From Scatosoma sp045660265 (GTDB lineage Bacteria > Bacillota > Clostridia > Christensenellales > Borkfalkiaceae): DNA of 30,464 nucleotides. Under the pieces are notes generated by a model that was not told the origin of the DNA, made no database searches, and was given only the letters and a program-made list of their open reading frames with translations. The stretch is from the NCBI GenBank assembly GCA_045660265.1, contig JAZRDM010000042.1:1-30464 (forward strand). The letters run 5' to 3'. Positions 1 to 8,533 of the stretch are shown here, one piece after another (position 1 is the stretch's first letter; every line of letters starts with the position of its first letter). The position numbers were made by a program, and so were the translations under genes.

Positions 1-2
1 CC

Positions 3-3000
3 TTCTACGACGGCTTGACGAAGGAAAAAATAGCAAAATACGAAGAACTCATGGTGCAGGCGGCGGCTGCCGCCAAAGAGTGCGGCGGGGTGCATAATTC
101 CCCGTTTGCCAACGTCAATTTGACGGAATACTCTGCCGAACTTCGCGACGCGGTGTACTGCGCTGCCGAGGTCGTCGTTGCGGAAATCAAGCATTTAAAG
201 AACTATATCGCGCTGTTTTTAGATTTATATCGCCAGCGCATTAGCACATTGACGAGAAATCGATTAAAAACCCTTTACGATATTGCAAAATTGTTAGACG
301 GCAATACTCTGAATAAGTATTTTAAAGAAAACGAAGAGGAGTTTTTTGTATTCTTTAACGCGAATAAGCGGTTGGATGGCTGTTTGGAATTCTACTTTAA
401 GCATTTTAAAAAGCTGGTGGATATTTCAAAAGAATACAAGGGATTGTCTGCGTGGTTAGAGAAAGGGGATAGCGATTATACGAAGGATAAGCAGACCTTA
501 TCCGTTGTGAAAAAACTGAAAAAGTTGGCGATTGAAGCATGGAAACAAGAAGACGCTGTTAAATATTTAGAAAACGTTTGCGAAATGTATCGTGCAATGG
601 AGCAAATCCGCACAAATACCACCCTTTCGCAATATTTCACATTCGCGTTTGGGCGGGTGGATTTTATATCCGCCAGAAAGAATTTCCTTGCGGATTTATA
701 CGCTTTACATGATTGCTGTGCGGGGCTGTTTATGGATTACAATCCCGATAGTTTTAATAGTATGTGTATGCGTGCTGTGAATGGATATGCTGTGCCTGTT
801 TTGCGTGGGTTGATTCGTTCGATAGAGAGTTTTTATGCTGCGGAAAATGCCTTTTTGGATACGATTAAAGCGGATAGATCGCGCTTGTTTGAAAAGGACG
901 TTTTAGATGCGTATACCGCTAAAGCTGGCGCATTGATTGACAATATCGATATGTTGGCGAACTGGTGTATGTATAAGCATACCGCCAAAAAGCTTGACGA
1001 GGCGGGCTTGACCTTTGTTGCCGACGCGTTGGAAAACGGATCGGTAAGCGGGGAGAATATCGTGGACAGTTTCGAAAAGAATATTTATAAGAATTTCTTG
1101 CAGACAAACGTGCCTTTAGATCCTGTGCTGGCGAGATTTTCGGCGAGTATTTTAGAAGAAGAAACGGAAGCGTTGCGCTTGGCGTTAGACGAATTTTCGA
1201 AACTCACCAAGGAAAGTATCCGTGCGAAGTTGATTTCACGCTTGCCTACGCCGTCGAGCGAAGGCGCGGTAAGTTTGGAATTTGTCAATTATCAGCGTTT
1301 CGCTAAGAGCAATCTGCGCGGAATGGGGTTAAGAAGGCTGTTTGAGGAAATTCCAGAACTTTTGAAAGCGGTGGCGCCGTGTATGTTAATGAGTCCAATT
1401 ACCGTATCGCAATATTTACAGGCGGAAAACGGATTATTTGATATTGTTATTTTTGACGAAGCGTCGCAGATGCCTACTGCTGAAGCCATCGGATCATTAG
1501 CGCGCGCGAAGTCGGCTATTGTGGTGGGGGATCCTAAGCAGTTGCCTCCGACGGCGTTCTTTAATGCGACGTACGTAGATGAAGAAAATTTAGAAAACGA
1601 GGATATGGAAAGCGTTTTGGACGATTGCTTGGCGCTTGGTGTTCCTGAACGGCACTTGTCGTGGCATTATCGCAGTAAGCACGAAAGCTTGATTGCATTC
1701 TCGAACGTAATGTATTACGGCAATAAACTTTGTACGTTCCCTTCGCCTGATGCGCCGGATAGCAAGGTGAAGTTTGTGTACGTGGAAGACGGACAGTATG
1801 ACCGTGGGTTTACGAAACGCAATAAAGCGGAAGCAGACGCATTGGTAGCGGAAGTGATACGCCGCTTATCCGATTCGAACTTGCGTAAATCGAGTATAGG
1901 GATCGTTACCTTCTCCAGCGTGCAAAAAGAGTATATTGAGCGGAAACTTTCTAGTTTGATAACAGAAAAGAAACTGGATAGCGCGGCGTACGACTGCGAA
2001 GAACCGTTATTTATCAAAAACTTGGAAAACGTGCAAGGGGATGAACGGGACGTTATCTTGTTCTCCGTTTGCTATGGACCTGACCGTACGGGGAAAATTT
2101 CGCTTAATTTCGGGCCGTTGAACCAAGCGGGCGGTTGGCGCAGATTAAACGTTGCCGTTTCGCGCGCAAGAGAAGAGATGATGGTCTTTTCGTCTATGAC
2201 GTCGGGGATGATTGATTTATCGAAGACGGGTTCGAAAGGGGTAGCAGGGTTAAAGGCATTTTTGGAATTTGCTGAAAAAGGAAGAACGAGACTTGCGATT
2301 CCGTCGGGAAATCTTGTGTCGAAAAAACACGGGATTGGGAAATATATTGCCGAAGAACTTTCTTCGTACGGGTATGATTGCCGTTACGACGTGGGTGTGT
2401 CCGACTTTAAAATTGACGTGGCGGTACTTGATCCGAAAAATAAACATAAGTATATTTTGGCGATTATGTGCGATACGCCTAATTCGTTCTCTATCAAGGA
2501 TAGAAACGTGTTGCAAATTCAAACCTTGAAGCGTAATAATTGGAATGTATTGAGGGTTTTCTCCATCAATTATTATAACAATCCCAAGAGAGAAATTAAG
2601 AAGATTAAGGATTTGTTGGATAAGCTGACGGGCGCGGATAAGCGCGGCGGTACGGGATTGAACAGAGGGAAAAAGACGTACAAGGCGGCGAAGCTAGAGT
2701 TGCGTTTTGAAAATGCAAATTTTGTAACGTGCGGTGAAAACGATACGGAAATTTTGGCAAGATTAAAGGCGATTGTGGCGGCGGAAGAACCTATTTCCCG
2801 TGAATTTTTAATAAAGAGATGTTTGACTACGCTGGGGATAAACAAATACGGCGGAAAAGTGGAAAGCCGTATGCAAGCATTGATTGGCTTGTGCGCGTTT
2901 AAGTTTGAACGGATATTAGGGAAAGAATATTATCGTAAAACGGATAAAAATATTTTCTTTGATAAGTATCGTGTGGAAGTGGGAGAAACGCTTCGTAAAA

Positions 3001-3224
3001 TGGAAGATGATTTCACTCCTTATGAAATTGTAACGGCGATAAAGTGCGCGTTGGAAGATAAAGTGGCGTTGTACGTTGATGAAATTTATGCGATTATATG
3101 TTCGATTATGCGTGTGATAAAACCGACGGAACAATTCTTGCTGTATATTAACGATTGTATTACCTTTGGGGAAGAAAAAGGCTTGTTTGTACGCTCGGTA
3201 TCCGATAGAATTTCGTTGGCGTAA
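3..3224 (+). CDS. SF1 helicase with Vsr-like nuclease and DUF3320 domains, 5' partial
   Basis: Large DNA/RNA helicase of the DUF4011/DUF3320 type. The frame is open to the left edge, so the real start and the Walker A motif lie outside the window. Visible helicase motifs: the DEASQ Walker B box near nt 1455, GDPKQLPPT (motif III) near 1527, HYRSKHESL near 1666, VQGDERDVILFSV near 2031 and LNVAVSRARE (motif VI) near 2146. After the helicase core, nt about 2310-2600 encodes a region resembling the MTES_1575/Vsr-like nuclease domain (GVSDFKIDVAVLDP, then ILAIMCDTP). The last roughly 150 residues contain a DUF3320-like segment (EEPISREFLIKRCLTTLGI). The residues before DEASQ are alpha-helical and divergent. 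Related helicase-nuclease fusions occur in anti-phage systems, but they are also widespread as orphan chromosomal genes, so the role here is inferred. comEC follows after 21 nt, possibly in the same transcript. The family call is fairly sure; the biological role is not. Confidence 0.85.
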   Translation, partial: FYDGLTKEKIAKYEELMVQAAAAAKECGGVHNSPFANVNLTEYSAELRDAVYCAAEVVVAEIKHLKNYIALFLDLYRQRISTLTRNRLKTLYDIAKLLDGNTLNKYFKENEEEFFVFFNANKRLDGCLEFYFKHFKKLVDISKEYKGLSAWLEKGDSDYTKDKQTLSVVKKLKKLAIEAWKQEDAVKYLENVCEMYRAMEQIRTNTTLSQYFTFAFGRVDFISARKNFLADLYALHDCCAGLFMDYNPDSFNSMCMRAVNGYAVPVLRGLIRSIESFYAAENAFLDTIKADRSRLFEKDVLDAYTAKAGALIDNIDMLANWCMYKHTAKKLDEAGLTFVADALENGSVSGENIVDSFEKNIYKNFLQTNVPLDPVLARFSASILEEETEALRLALDEFSKLTKESIRAKLISRLPTPSSEGAVSLEFVNYQRFAKSNLRGMGLRRLFEEIPELLKAVAPCMLMSPITVSQYLQAENGLFDIVIFDEASQMPTAEAIGSLARAKSAIVVGDPKQLPPTAFFNATYVDEENLENEDMESVLDDCLALGVPERHLSWHYRSKHESLIAFSNVMYYGNKLCTFPSPDAPDSKVKFVYVEDGQYDRGFTKRNKAEADALVAEVIRRLSDSNLRKSSIGIVTFSSVQKEYIERKLSSLITEKKLDSAAYDCEEPLFIKNLENVQGDERDVILFSVCYGPDRTGKISLNFGPLNQAGGWRRLNVAVSRAREEMMVFSSMTSGMIDLSKTGSKGVAGLKAFLEFAEKGRTRLAIPSGNLVSKKHGIGKYIAEELSSYGYDCRYDVGVSDFKIDVAVLDPKNKHKYILAIMCDTPNSFSIKDRNVLQIQTLKRNNWNVLRVFSINYYNNPKREIKKIKDLLDKLTGADKRGGTGLNRGKKTYKAAKLELRFENANFVTCGENDTEILARLKAIVAAEEPISREFLIKRCLTTLGINKYGGKVESRMQALIGLCAFKFERILGKEYYRKTDKNIFFDKYRVEVGETLRKMEDDFTPYEIVTAIKCALEDKVALYVDEIYAIICSIMRVIKPTEQFLLYINDCITFGEEKGLFVRSVSDRISLA

Positions 3225-3245
3225 GAAAAAGTTGAGATGTAAGTT

Positions 3246-4892
3246 ATGAAGGAAAGAGAAGGGCTGTTAGTTGAAAAGGACGGGGCTAGATTGTTTAATT
3301 TTAGACCCATGTTCTTTTCGGCCCTTTTTCTTGCGTTTGGGATTTTATTTGGGTATTTTCAAAAAATAAACGGCGTATCGGCGTGGTGGCTTTGTCTTTT
3401 GCTGCCCGTGCTGATATTGCCGTTTTTCTTTTGTAAACGGCTGGAAAACACCTTGCTTGCGGTGATGGTATTGTTGCTCTTTTTTGCGCTGGGGAATATT
3501 TTATTTTCGTTGGCGTATGCGAACTTTGAAAGCGCTGTTTTATATGAGGGCGAGACTACCGTTCTTGGACGTGTTGTAGAGATACAAAATAAAGGCGATT
3601 ATGTAAGGGTGGTTTTAGATCGTTTATATTTGAATGAGAATGAGAGTAAATTTAAACTCGTCGCGTACCTGCCTGCCACGTATGAAGGGAATATACGCCT
3701 TGCTGACGAGGTGGTTTTGACGGGAATTCTTCAAGGAAATGAGGGGTATTCCGTCTTGACGGGGATTTCGGGCGGTGATATTGCGGACGGGGTAAAATAC
3801 TCGGTGTTTTATCCGTCTGATTTTACGGTTATCGGAAATTCGTTCGATTTATTTTTGTATATCCGTCAAAGCATGGTGGACGGTATTCGTTTGGGAATGG
3901 ATGAGACTTCTGCGGGGTTAATGCAAGCGATTTTGCTAGGCGATACTTCTAAAGTGAGCGGGGTTACTTTACAAAATGTGCGATTGGGTGGGATTGCGCA
4001 CGTCTTTGCCGTTTCCGGTTTGCATATCGGGGCGTTGTATGCGTTTTGCAGGTTTGTGTCGGAAAAAGGGAAGTTTCCTAAGTGGCTTGCCTTTAGCTTT
4101 ACCTTTGCGCTTGTTATAACCTACGGTGGAATTTGCGGGTTTTCCTCGTCCGTCATTCGTGCGATTATTACCTGCCTTTGTTTTTATTTGGCAAAAGAGA
4201 TAGGGATTAAGGCGGATTTTATGGAGATTATCGGCGTAGCGGCAATTGTTGTTTTATTGCTTTTTCCCACTTTGCTTTTTGACGTCGGTTTTCAGCTTTC
4301 GTATGGGGCATGTATCGGTTTAAGCTGTTTTTCTAAGCAAATTATAACGGCACTAGATGGTTTTGTGTTTACGGTTTCATGTATCGGAAAGAGTAAGAAG
4401 GAAAAGCGGGAAGTTTTAGAAAAGAAGGAGAATTCGCCGCCGTCTGTATGGGGGAAGTTGGAAAATTCGCTTCTTGGCGCGGTGGGTGCAACGTTAGCGG
4501 CACAGACGTTTACTTTGCCTGTTTTGATAAATACTTTTGGATATATTTCTTTATTGAGCGTGCTGCTGAATTGTATCGTTGCGCCTATTTTGGTTGCGGC
4601 GTTCCCCATCTTTTTAGGGCTGGCGGTAATTGCTTGTCTTTTATCGTTTGCAAGTGTGTATTTGCTGTATCTGCCTATGGTCGTTTGGCATGCGCTTATT
4701 TTGCCTTTTGAGGTTATTAACTTATCCAATACGGTTTGGACGGGGAGTATGTCGGGCGGAGCGATTACGCTCTATTTGGCAGGAGTAATACTCCTTTCGG
4801 GAAAAATAAATTTAAAAGGCTGGAAAAAATGGAGCGCGGTTGCGTTGTATTGTGTGTTGTTTGTGGTTGCAATGATTGTGGGAAATTTGTAG
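3246..4892 (+). CDS. comEC: ComEC/Rec2-type DNA uptake channel, lacking the hydrolase domain
   Basis: Polytopic membrane protein of 548 aa. ComEC moves single-stranded DNA across the cytoplasmic membrane during natural transformation. The N-terminus has three hydrophobic segments within residues about 18-95, followed by an extracytoplasmic DUF4131/OB-like segment (about 95-200). The Competence domain begins near residue 215 and carries the signature FAVSGLHIGALY (about residues 254-265), with many further membrane helices to the C-terminus. A charged cytoplasmic loop lies at about 378-400. Family members such as the B. subtilis protein are about 750-780 aa and end in a metallo-beta-lactamase-like domain; here the protein stops right after the membrane helices. 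The ATG at 3246 has only a weak ribosome binding site; an in-frame ATG at 3309 is an alternative. holA downstream matches the comE-holA neighbourhood of Firmicutes. Confidence 0.9.
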   Translation: MKEREGLLVEKDGARLFNFRPMFFSALFLAFGILFGYFQKINGVSAWWLCLLLPVLILPFFFCKRLENTLLAVMVLLLFFALGNILFSLAYANFESAVLYEGETTVLGRVVEIQNKGDYVRVVLDRLYLNENESKFKLVAYLPATYEGNIRLADEVVLTGILQGNEGYSVLTGISGGDIADGVKYSVFYPSDFTVIGNSFDLFLYIRQSMVDGIRLGMDETSAGLMQAILLGDTSKVSGVTLQNVRLGGIAHVFAVSGLHIGALYAFCRFVSEKGKFPKWLAFSFTFALVITYGGICGFSSSVIRAIITCLCFYLAKEIGIKADFMEIIGVAAIVVLLLFPTLLFDVGFQLSYGACIGLSCFSKQIITALDGFVFTVSCIGKSKKEKREVLEKKENSPPSVWGKLENSLLGAVGATLAAQTFTLPVLINTFGYISLLSVLLNCIVAPILVAAFPIFLGLAVIACLLSFASVYLLYLPMVVWHALILPFEVINLSNTVWTGSMSGGAITLYLAGVILLSGKINLKGWKKWSAVALYCVLFVVAMIVGNL

Positions 4893-4951
4893 AAAAATGT
4901 AAAAAATACGTCTTTTTTATAGGCAAGGCGTAAAAATAGATGGGTCAGCCC

Positions 4952-4980
4952 TTGATTTTTTTGATAACCTATGCTATAAT
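4952..4980 (+). promoter_or_regulatory. sigma-A promoter for holA
   Basis: TTGATT at 4952-4957, a 17-nt spacer, then TATAAT at 4975-4980 with TG at 4972-4973, giving an extended -10. It lies 70 nt upstream of holA, so holA need not depend on comEC transcription. The -10 is embedded in a 19-nt perfect palindrome. Confidence 0.8.
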
Positions 4981-4988
4981 ATAGCATA
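4970..4988. promoter_or_regulatory. Perfect palindrome covering the -10 box (operator candidate)
   Basis: Nine-nt arms TATGCTATA and TATAGCATA flank a single central A. The left arm and centre include the extended -10 of the holA promoter. A repressor site or a 5' start-site hairpin would both fit. The sequence alone does not say which protein, if any, binds. Confidence 0.4.
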
Positions 4989-5049
4989 AGATAGTATGTT
5001 AAGCGGTGTTTTTCACTTGAAACTATAAGAAAATACAAGGAGGGCGCGT

Positions 5050-6042
5050 ATGAAATATGTGGATTTTAAAAAATTTACGGACGAAAACGGCGCGCAATCG
5101 GTGTATTTGTTGGAAGGCGAGGAGGCGTATTTTCGTGAAAAGGGCGAGGGAATGCTTAAAGAAAAGTACGTGCAAGAGCCCACGCTGGATTATATCTCTT
5201 TTGAAGGGAGTGCGTTGAAGGGTGAAAAGATTAAAACGCTGACGGACGCAGTAAATTGTTTTCCGTTTATCAGTCAAAAGCGTATGGTGCGCGTAACGGA
5301 ATTTTATCCTACGGATAAGGAATACGAGCAGTATTTACAAGAGATGTTTGAAAATCCGCCTATAGATAGCATTTTGCTTATTGTCAATAGCGGGAAAGGA
5401 AAAAAAGACAGTGCGGCGTTGGTTAAAAAACCTAACGTAACGTACGTGGATTGCGGACGGGCGGACGAGGAAACGATTAAAAAGTGGATTTACGTTACTT
5501 GCAAACGCGCGGGCGTATTTGCCGACGGGATTACTTGCGGGAAAATTGCCGAGTATTGTCTGTTTGATATGGCGCGTATTTCTAAGGAAACGGAAAAGTT
5601 GCTTGTTTATTGCGAGGCTCTTTCCGTAACAAGATTGACGGATGAAATTGTGGATGAAATTGTTTATCCGGATTCCGAATATAAAATCTTTGAGTTGGCA
5701 AACGCTGTATCGAGAAAAAATTATTCGGAGTATATGCGTATTTCGAGTGAGTTGCTTTCAAAAGGCTTTGACGAGATTGCGTTGTTGTCTTCGCTGGCGA
5801 ATTATTTTAAGAATTTGTTTGAAGCGTCGGTGATGCGTGGCGGTGATAAAGAAGTTGCTACGGCGCTGGGTTTGAAGGAATATGCGGTGAAAAAGAGCCG
5901 CGAGACTGCGCAGAAGTTTGAAAAGGGCGCAGTTTTGAGATACTATGAATGCGTATATTCGTGTGTGAGCCGTATTAAGTGCGGTGAGTTGACGCCGCAA
6001 GGGGCGTTAAGTCAAGTAACGGCAAGTATCTTTTTTGCATAA
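5050..6042 (+). CDS. holA: DNA polymerase III delta subunit
   Basis: 330-aa HolA/YqeN-type delta subunit of the clamp loader. It opens the beta sliding clamp during replication. The N-terminal AAA+-like domain starts with YLLEGEEAYFREKGEGMLK (about residues 18-36), the usual delta-subunit opening. The middle has the expected helical domain (EYKIFELANAVSRKNYSEY, about 210-230), and the C-terminal collar region ends in TPQGALSQVTASIFFA. Length is normal for the family (about 330-345). The ATG has an excellent ribosome binding site, AAGGAGGG at 5037-5044, five nt upstream. It follows comEC as in B. subtilis, where yqeN lies just downstream of comEC; rpsT, often next, is absent here. The next gene, cdaA, starts 57 nt later. 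Confidence 0.93.
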   Translation: MKYVDFKKFTDENGAQSVYLLEGEEAYFREKGEGMLKEKYVQEPTLDYISFEGSALKGEKIKTLTDAVNCFPFISQKRMVRVTEFYPTDKEYEQYLQEMFENPPIDSILLIVNSGKGKKDSAALVKKPNVTYVDCGRADEETIKKWIYVTCKRAGVFADGITCGKIAEYCLFDMARISKETEKLLVYCEALSVTRLTDEIVDEIVYPDSEYKIFELANAVSRKNYSEYMRISSELLSKGFDEIALLSSLANYFKNLFEASVMRGGDKEVATALGLKEYAVKKSRETAQKFEKGAVLRYYECVYSCVSRIKCGELTPQGALSQVTASIFFA

Positions 6043-6099
6043 AATATTTAATTTGGTAATTATACCGTTTTAGAAAGGTGAAACGGTTAGGAGGTAGGT

Positions 6100-6981
6100 A
6101 TGACAACTGGTTTGTTGACGGCAGCGCTAGATGGTATTGCGTTGTTGCAAGAGCAGATTATCCAGTTTTTTACGGGGTTTTCCGTAATTTATGGTATTGA
6201 GATTGTGCTGGTGTTCGCGTTGCTCTTTTTCGTTTCGAAAGTGCTTCGTGATAATGACGCGACGAAATTGATGCTCGTATATTGGCTGTTGATTGTCATT
6301 GGGGGCGTTTTGGAATATATTTCCTTTACCGCTTTTGACGCGCAGTTCTATTTGCTGTTTGTAATGCTTATTTCTATGTTTATGCTTATTTTGTTTAACG
6401 TGGAAGTGAAAAAGGCGCTTTGGGACGTGCATACGGTTAAGGAAGGACCTCAAGAAAAATCGGGGGTTGGAAACTCGGAAGTGCGTTCGCGCGAAGATGC
6501 GGAACGCTCGATTGCGGATATTATCAGAGCGTTGCAAAATATGTCGAAAAACAACGTCGGCGCGTTAATTGTGCTTTCGAAAGGGATGTTGCCCAAGCAA
6601 GTTTTACAAAGCGGCGTAAATTTGGACGCGGAAATTTCGACGCAGCTTATCGAAGGGGTGTTTTTCCCGAAAGCACCGTTACATGATGGGGCATTGATTA
6701 TTCACGGGCATAAAATTCAAGCGGCGGGCTGTTTCTTACCGTTGACTCAAAAAACTTCTTATCCCAAAGAATATGGTACAAGACATAGAGCGGCGATTGG
6801 GATTACGGAGGTTGCAAACGTTATTTCGTTGGTCGTTTCTGAAGAAACGGGGATTATTTCTATCGTGAAGCAAGGGAACGTGAAACGGTATGCCGATTAT
6901 GATATGTTGGTAGATGCGTTAAAGGATTATTATTGGCAAGAAATGCCTTTGGAGAAAAAGCGTAAGGAGGGCGGAAAATGA
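6100..6981 (+). CDS. cdaA: Diadenylate cyclase CdaA (c-di-AMP synthase)
   Basis: 293-aa membrane-bound enzyme that condenses two ATP into cyclic di-AMP, the Firmicute messenger for potassium, osmolyte and cell-wall homeostasis. Three N-terminal membrane helices (about 28-48, 56-75, 80-100) precede a linker and the DisA_N catalytic domain. Both active-site motifs are intact: DGA at residues 196-198 (within PLHDGALIIHG) and RHR at 228-230 (within GTRHRAAIGITE). The length is slightly above the roughly 273 aa of B. subtilis CdaA. The ribosome binding site AGGAGGT sits at 6089-6095. Its stop codon overlaps the start of a 35-codon membrane ORF (ATGA), where a YbbR-repeat cdaR gene is usually found. 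glmM, the usual third gene of the cluster, is not present; lysC follows. Confidence 0.95.
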   Translation: MTTGLLTAALDGIALLQEQIIQFFTGFSVIYGIEIVLVFALLFFVSKVLRDNDATKLMLVYWLLIVIGGVLEYISFTAFDAQFYLLFVMLISMFMLILFNVEVKKALWDVHTVKEGPQEKSGVGNSEVRSREDAERSIADIIRALQNMSKNNVGALIVLSKGMLPKQVLQSGVNLDAEISTQLIEGVFFPKAPLHDGALIIHGHKIQAAGCFLPLTQKTSYPKEYGTRHRAAIGITEVANVISLVVSEETGIISIVKQGNVKRYADYDMLVDALKDYYWQEMPLEKKRKEGGK

Positions 6982-7085
6982 ATCCCTTTCTCAAATTTTT
7001 AAAAGACGTATTTATTTCTAAGTTTTGGATTAAGGCAATTTGCTTGATTTTAGCGGTATTTATGGTGTTCTTATTGAATATGTAA
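6978..7085 (+). CDS. 35-aa single-helix membrane protein coupled to cdaA (CdaR anchor-like)
   Basis: A 35-codon ORF whose ATG overlaps the cdaA stop (ATGA). It has a very strong ribosome binding site, AAGGAGG at 6964-6970, with a 7-nt spacer. The protein begins MNPFLKFLKDVF and continues into one hydrophobic helix, roughly FWIKAICLILAVFMVFLLN (residues 16-34), preceded by lysines, which predicts a cytoplasmic N-terminus. The pattern (basic N-terminus, short aromatic/Lys stretch, one leucine-rich helix) resembles the membrane anchor that opens CdaR/YbbR proteins, the regulators encoded after cdaA. No YbbR repeats follow in any frame before lysC. It may be a free-standing micro-regulator of CdaA or the remnant of a deleted cdaR. 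That it is translated is likely; its function is inference. Confidence 0.65.
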   Translation: MNPFLKFLKDVFISKFWIKAICLILAVFMVFLLNM

Positions 7086-7103
7086 AAATAGCAAAGCTAT
7101 TTT
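7085..7103 (+). terminator. Weak hairpin after the cdaA unit
   Basis: AAAATAGC, AAA loop, GCTATTTT: an 8-bp stem that begins at the stop codon of the small ORF. There is no further U tract beyond the stem, so it is at best a weak terminator or an mRNA 3'-end structure. Confidence 0.35.
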
Positions 7104-7160
7104 CTAGTATCTAATAACAACAAGGGAAAATGAAGAAAGAATAATTTGAAGGTTAATTTT

Positions 7161-8480
7161 ATGGGAGTTAAGGTTTGTAAATTCGGCGGAACGTCGATGG
7201 CGGATGGAAATATTTTGTTGTCCGTTGCGAAAATTATTCGCGCGGACGCGGAACGTCGTTACGTGGTGGTTTCTGCACCCGGCAAGAGATTTAGCGGTGA
7301 TATTAAGGTTACCGATTTGCTTTTTCAATGCTCTGATGCGTATGAGAAAGGGGATTTGGCGGCTTTTGACGCGGCGTTTGGGAAAATTTGCGCAAGATTT
7401 GAAAATATTGTAAACGAAATTGGCGGGTTGCTTTCGCTTAAGGAAGAATTGGCGACGATTAAAGAAAATATATTAAGCGGTGCAGGACAAGATTATTGTG
7501 TATCGCGCGGAGAATATTTGTCGGCGAAGGTTATGGCTGCGGTTTTAGGCGTGCCTTTCGTAGATGCGACGGAGTTTGTTCGTTTTGATGAAAACGGCAT
7601 TTTGAGCGAGGAAACGTATACGCTTGCTGAAAACGTTTTAAGAAAGTATGAAAAAGCGGTAGTTCCTGGTTTTTACGGACTTGGCGCGGATGGAAAGGTA
7701 AAGGCGTTTTCTCGCGGCGGAAGCGACATTTCCGGCGCTATCGTAGCCAAAGCGGTTAAGGCGAATTTGTATGAAAATTGGACGGATGTAAGCGGATTTT
7801 TTGCGTGTGATCCACGTATTGTAAACTCGCCTAAATATATTCCGGAGCTTTCTTATCAAGAATTACGCGAACTTGCGTATATGGGGGCAAACGTGTTGCA
7901 CAGCGAATCGATTTTTCCCGTTCGTAGTGCGGGGATTCCTATCCGTATTTGCAATACTTTCCGCCCCGAAGACGCTGGCACGAAAATTGTGGCGGCTACA
8001 AAACGTAATGTAAATGATTGCGTTGTAACGGGGATTGCAGGAAAAAAAGATTTTACCGTTATTACGCTTGAAAAATCTATGATGAACTCGGCAATCGGGT
8101 TTGTAGGAAAAGTGCTTGCGGTAATTGGAAAGCATGGTATTTCTTTCGAACATTTGCCTTCGGGAATCGATACAATGTCTTTAGTTATCGATAATTGCTA
8201 CTTAAAAGACGGCTTGTTGGACATTGTAGTACAAGAGATGAAGGAAGCGGTTGCACCTGATCGAATTTACACGCACGAAAATATCGCGTTGGTAGCGACG
8301 GTTGGACATGGTATGGCGAAAAACGTCGGGACTTCTGCAAGATTGTTTAAAGCTCTTTCGGATGCGGGGATTAACGTGAATATGATTGACCAAGGCTCGA
8401 GTGAGTTGAATATCATTGTAGGGGTGGAAAACGAAGATTGCTCGGCTTGTATTCAAGCGATTTATCACGAATTTTTTTAA
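7161..8480 (+). CDS. lysC: Aspartate kinase
   Basis: 439-aa aspartokinase, the first step of lysine, threonine, methionine and diaminopimelate synthesis (ATP + aspartate to aspartyl phosphate). The N-terminal kinase domain starts with VCKFGGTSMADG (KFGGTS at residues 7-12) and contains SRGGSDISGAIVAKAV and YENWTDVSGFFACDP, the substrate and nucleotide loops. The region IRICNTFRPEDAGTKI leads into two C-terminal ACT domains (about 305-439), which usually bind the inhibiting amino acid. Size and layout match single-function aspartokinases. I chose ATG 7161, with GAAGG at 7148-7152 upstream; a TTG at 7146 would add five residues. No lysine riboswitch is visible in the short upstream gap. The gene ends at a strong bidirectional terminator. 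Confidence 0.94.
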   Translation: MGVKVCKFGGTSMADGNILLSVAKIIRADAERRYVVVSAPGKRFSGDIKVTDLLFQCSDAYEKGDLAAFDAAFGKICARFENIVNEIGGLLSLKEELATIKENILSGAGQDYCVSRGEYLSAKVMAAVLGVPFVDATEFVRFDENGILSEETYTLAENVLRKYEKAVVPGFYGLGADGKVKAFSRGGSDISGAIVAKAVKANLYENWTDVSGFFACDPRIVNSPKYIPELSYQELRELAYMGANVLHSESIFPVRSAGIPIRICNTFRPEDAGTKIVAATKRNVNDCVVTGIAGKKDFTVITLEKSMMNSAIGFVGKVLAVIGKHGISFEHLPSGIDTMSLVIDNCYLKDGLLDIVVQEMKEAVAPDRIYTHENIALVATVGHGMAKNVGTSARLFKALSDAGINVNMIDQGSSELNIIVGVENEDCSACIQAIYHEFF

Positions 8481-8495
8481 TAGACGAATGTAAAA

Positions 8496-8533
8496 AAGGC
8501 TCGTTGTTATAATACAACGGGCCTTATTTTTTT
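8496..8533. terminator. Bidirectional intrinsic terminator (lysC / deacetylase)
   Basis: A 12-bp stem, AAGGCTCGTTGT with ACAACGGGCCTT (one G-U pair), around the loop TATAAT (8508-8513). T-rich sequence follows on the plus strand and an A tract precedes it (8492-8497), so it can serve both lysC and the convergent gene, whose stop codon lies within it. Confidence 0.9.

Noticed and set aside
4292..4729. 145-aa minus-strand frame inside comEC
   Set aside because: Antisense to a confident membrane protein gene, without a start signal or recognisable domain.
7086..7160. Lysine riboswitch upstream of lysC
   Set aside because: Only about 75 nt separate lysC from the preceding ORF, too short for the class, and no lysine-riboswitch consensus is visible.
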